In this document: positions 60,440-60,933 of the stretch, in pieces
Numbering within the stretch: position 1 is the stretch's first letter
How the letters are laid out: every line of letters starts with the position of its first letter
Assembly: GCA_024638645.1 (NCBI GenBank)
Contig: JAHEJX010000010.1
Span: forward strand, 1-60,933
Source: Actinomycetes bacterium
Lineage (GTDB): Bacteria > Actinomycetota > Acidimicrobiia > Spongiisociales > UBA5794
Direction: 5' to 3'
DNA: 60,933 nt
Made by a program: the position numbers and the translations under genes
The notes under the pieces: generated by a model
Database searches by the model: none
What the model was told of the DNA's origin: nothing
The model's input: the letters and a program-made list of their open reading frames with translations, nothing else

Positions 60440-60901
60440 ATGCCAATGAAGAAAAGCTGGAAGGTCGTCGGCGGCACGCTGGCCGCAAGTGTTGCGCTGA
60501 GTGGCACCGCTGCTCTCGCCCAACCCGGCCTCGAAGCTGCGCCTATTGATCTCGATGACGTCATCACGATCGATCAGGTGACGCCTGCAACGATTGCGTC
60601 CCTGTTCGACGACGCTCCGACCATCACCCTCGAAGAGTCGGTTGCTTCTGTCGCCGACTCCGTCGACACCACAGACGCCACCGACAGCGTCGCCTCGGAC
60701 GACACGACAGACAGCACCGAGTCGCCAGTGTCAACCGACAGCCCGGAAAGCGAAGACTCAGCCGACTCGCCGGACTCCACCGATAGCCCGGAAAGCGAAG
60801 ACTCACCGGAGTCACCCGATTCCCCTGACTCCCCTGACTCCCCCGACTCGCCCGACTCGCCCGACTCGCCTGACTCCGCGGACAGCGCCGAAGACGACTG
60901 A
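60440..60901 (+). CDS. Secreted Ser-Asp-repeat protein
   Basis: Exported acidic protein of 153 aa. Signal peptide KVVGGTLAASVALSGTAALA is followed by a short structured segment (to about residue 70) and then a long Asp/Ser/Thr/Pro tail with SPESED, STDSP and six or more consecutive DSP units. It resembles the Sdr stalks of surface proteins but has no anchor. It may bind calcium or be an intrinsically disordered matrix component. GGAGGA lies about ten bases before the ATG. Confidence 0.75.
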   Translation: MPMKKSWKVVGGTLAASVALSGTAALAQPGLEAAPIDLDDVITIDQVTPATIASLFDDAPTITLEESVASVADSVDTTDATDSVASDDTTDSTESPVSTDSPESEDSADSPDSTDSPESEDSPESPDSPDSPDSPDSPDSPDSPDSADSAEDD

Positions 60902-60933
60902 CAAACCCTCGCACCGCCTGGCAGAGAATCACT

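Overview
The window is a GC-rich bacterial chromosome segment. Frequent GTG and TTG starts, Tat and lipobox export signals and Thr/Pro-rich TTTT linkers point to an actinobacterium. The linker style and the ECF-sigma/membrane-protein pairing are reminiscent of Acidimicrobiia, but that placement is an inference of low confidence. No rRNA, tRNA, CRISPR array, insertion sequence or replication origin was seen.

Positions 1 to about 50,000 form one very large cell-surface glycan locus made of several operons. From the left it holds: (i) three 123-bp tandem repeats and a decayed remnant of a surface-protein domain; (ii) a sulfotransferase and two GT4 glycosyltransferases; (iii) a stand-alone carrier protein, an acyl-CoA-dehydrogenase-like flavoprotein and a stand-alone adenylation enzyme. 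The adenylation pocket residues read D-L-F-Y-L-A-L-V-C-K, close to the prolyl-AMP ligases of pyrrole biosynthesis. Next come (iv) a NeuD/PglD-like acyltransferase, a truncated sulfotransferase and a NodB deacetylase on the minus strand; (v) a 1761-aa secreted modular protein containing an almost perfect 1.1-kb tandem duplication; (vi) another sulfotransferase, then two paralogous secreted beta-helix proteins resembling the CEMIP/G8 (hyaluronidase-like) family, which flank a kinase-like protein, a GT2 and a Wzx flippase; (vii) a membrane protein and a minus-strand pair consisting of a Wzz/pseudo-tyrosine-kinase/NodB fusion and a FlaA1/CapD-type dehydratase.

From 30.8 to 40.0 kb a tightly overlapping plus-strand operon encodes an SDR epimerase, GT4, GNAT, a Wzy-like membrane protein, a DegT aminotransferase, a second GT4, an initiating sugar-phosphate transferase, a formyltransferase and a PIG-L deacetylase. 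This is enough to start, elongate, modify, flip and polymerise a Wzx/Wzy-type polysaccharide. From 40.0 to 45.2 kb lies a compact set with RiPP-tailoring character: a nucleotidyltransferase-GT4 fusion, a LuxR regulator, two PqqD-like proteins, an HprK-like kinase and a Tat-exported protein with eight cysteines. From 45.6 to 49.9 kb a CDP-sugar operon follows: cytidylyltransferase, SDR, and two zinc-finger C-methyltransferase-family proteins.

The right end (50 to 60.9 kb) is more ordinary chromosome. It has an NTF2-like protein, secreted and lipoprotein genes, two DUF1772 paralogues, a methyltransferase, an ECF sigma factor with an overlapping membrane-protein gene, a coiled-coil protein, a DMT transporter, an orphan ABC ATPase with altered motifs, an APH-like kinase and a Ser-Asp-repeat secreted protein. 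Strong hairpins separate convergent genes here.

Taken together, the locus looks like it builds and remodels a sulfated, amidated or formylated acidic glycan, possibly decorated with a proline-derived pyrroline or pyrrole acyl group. Functions are read from motifs and remembered family features; no database search was run.
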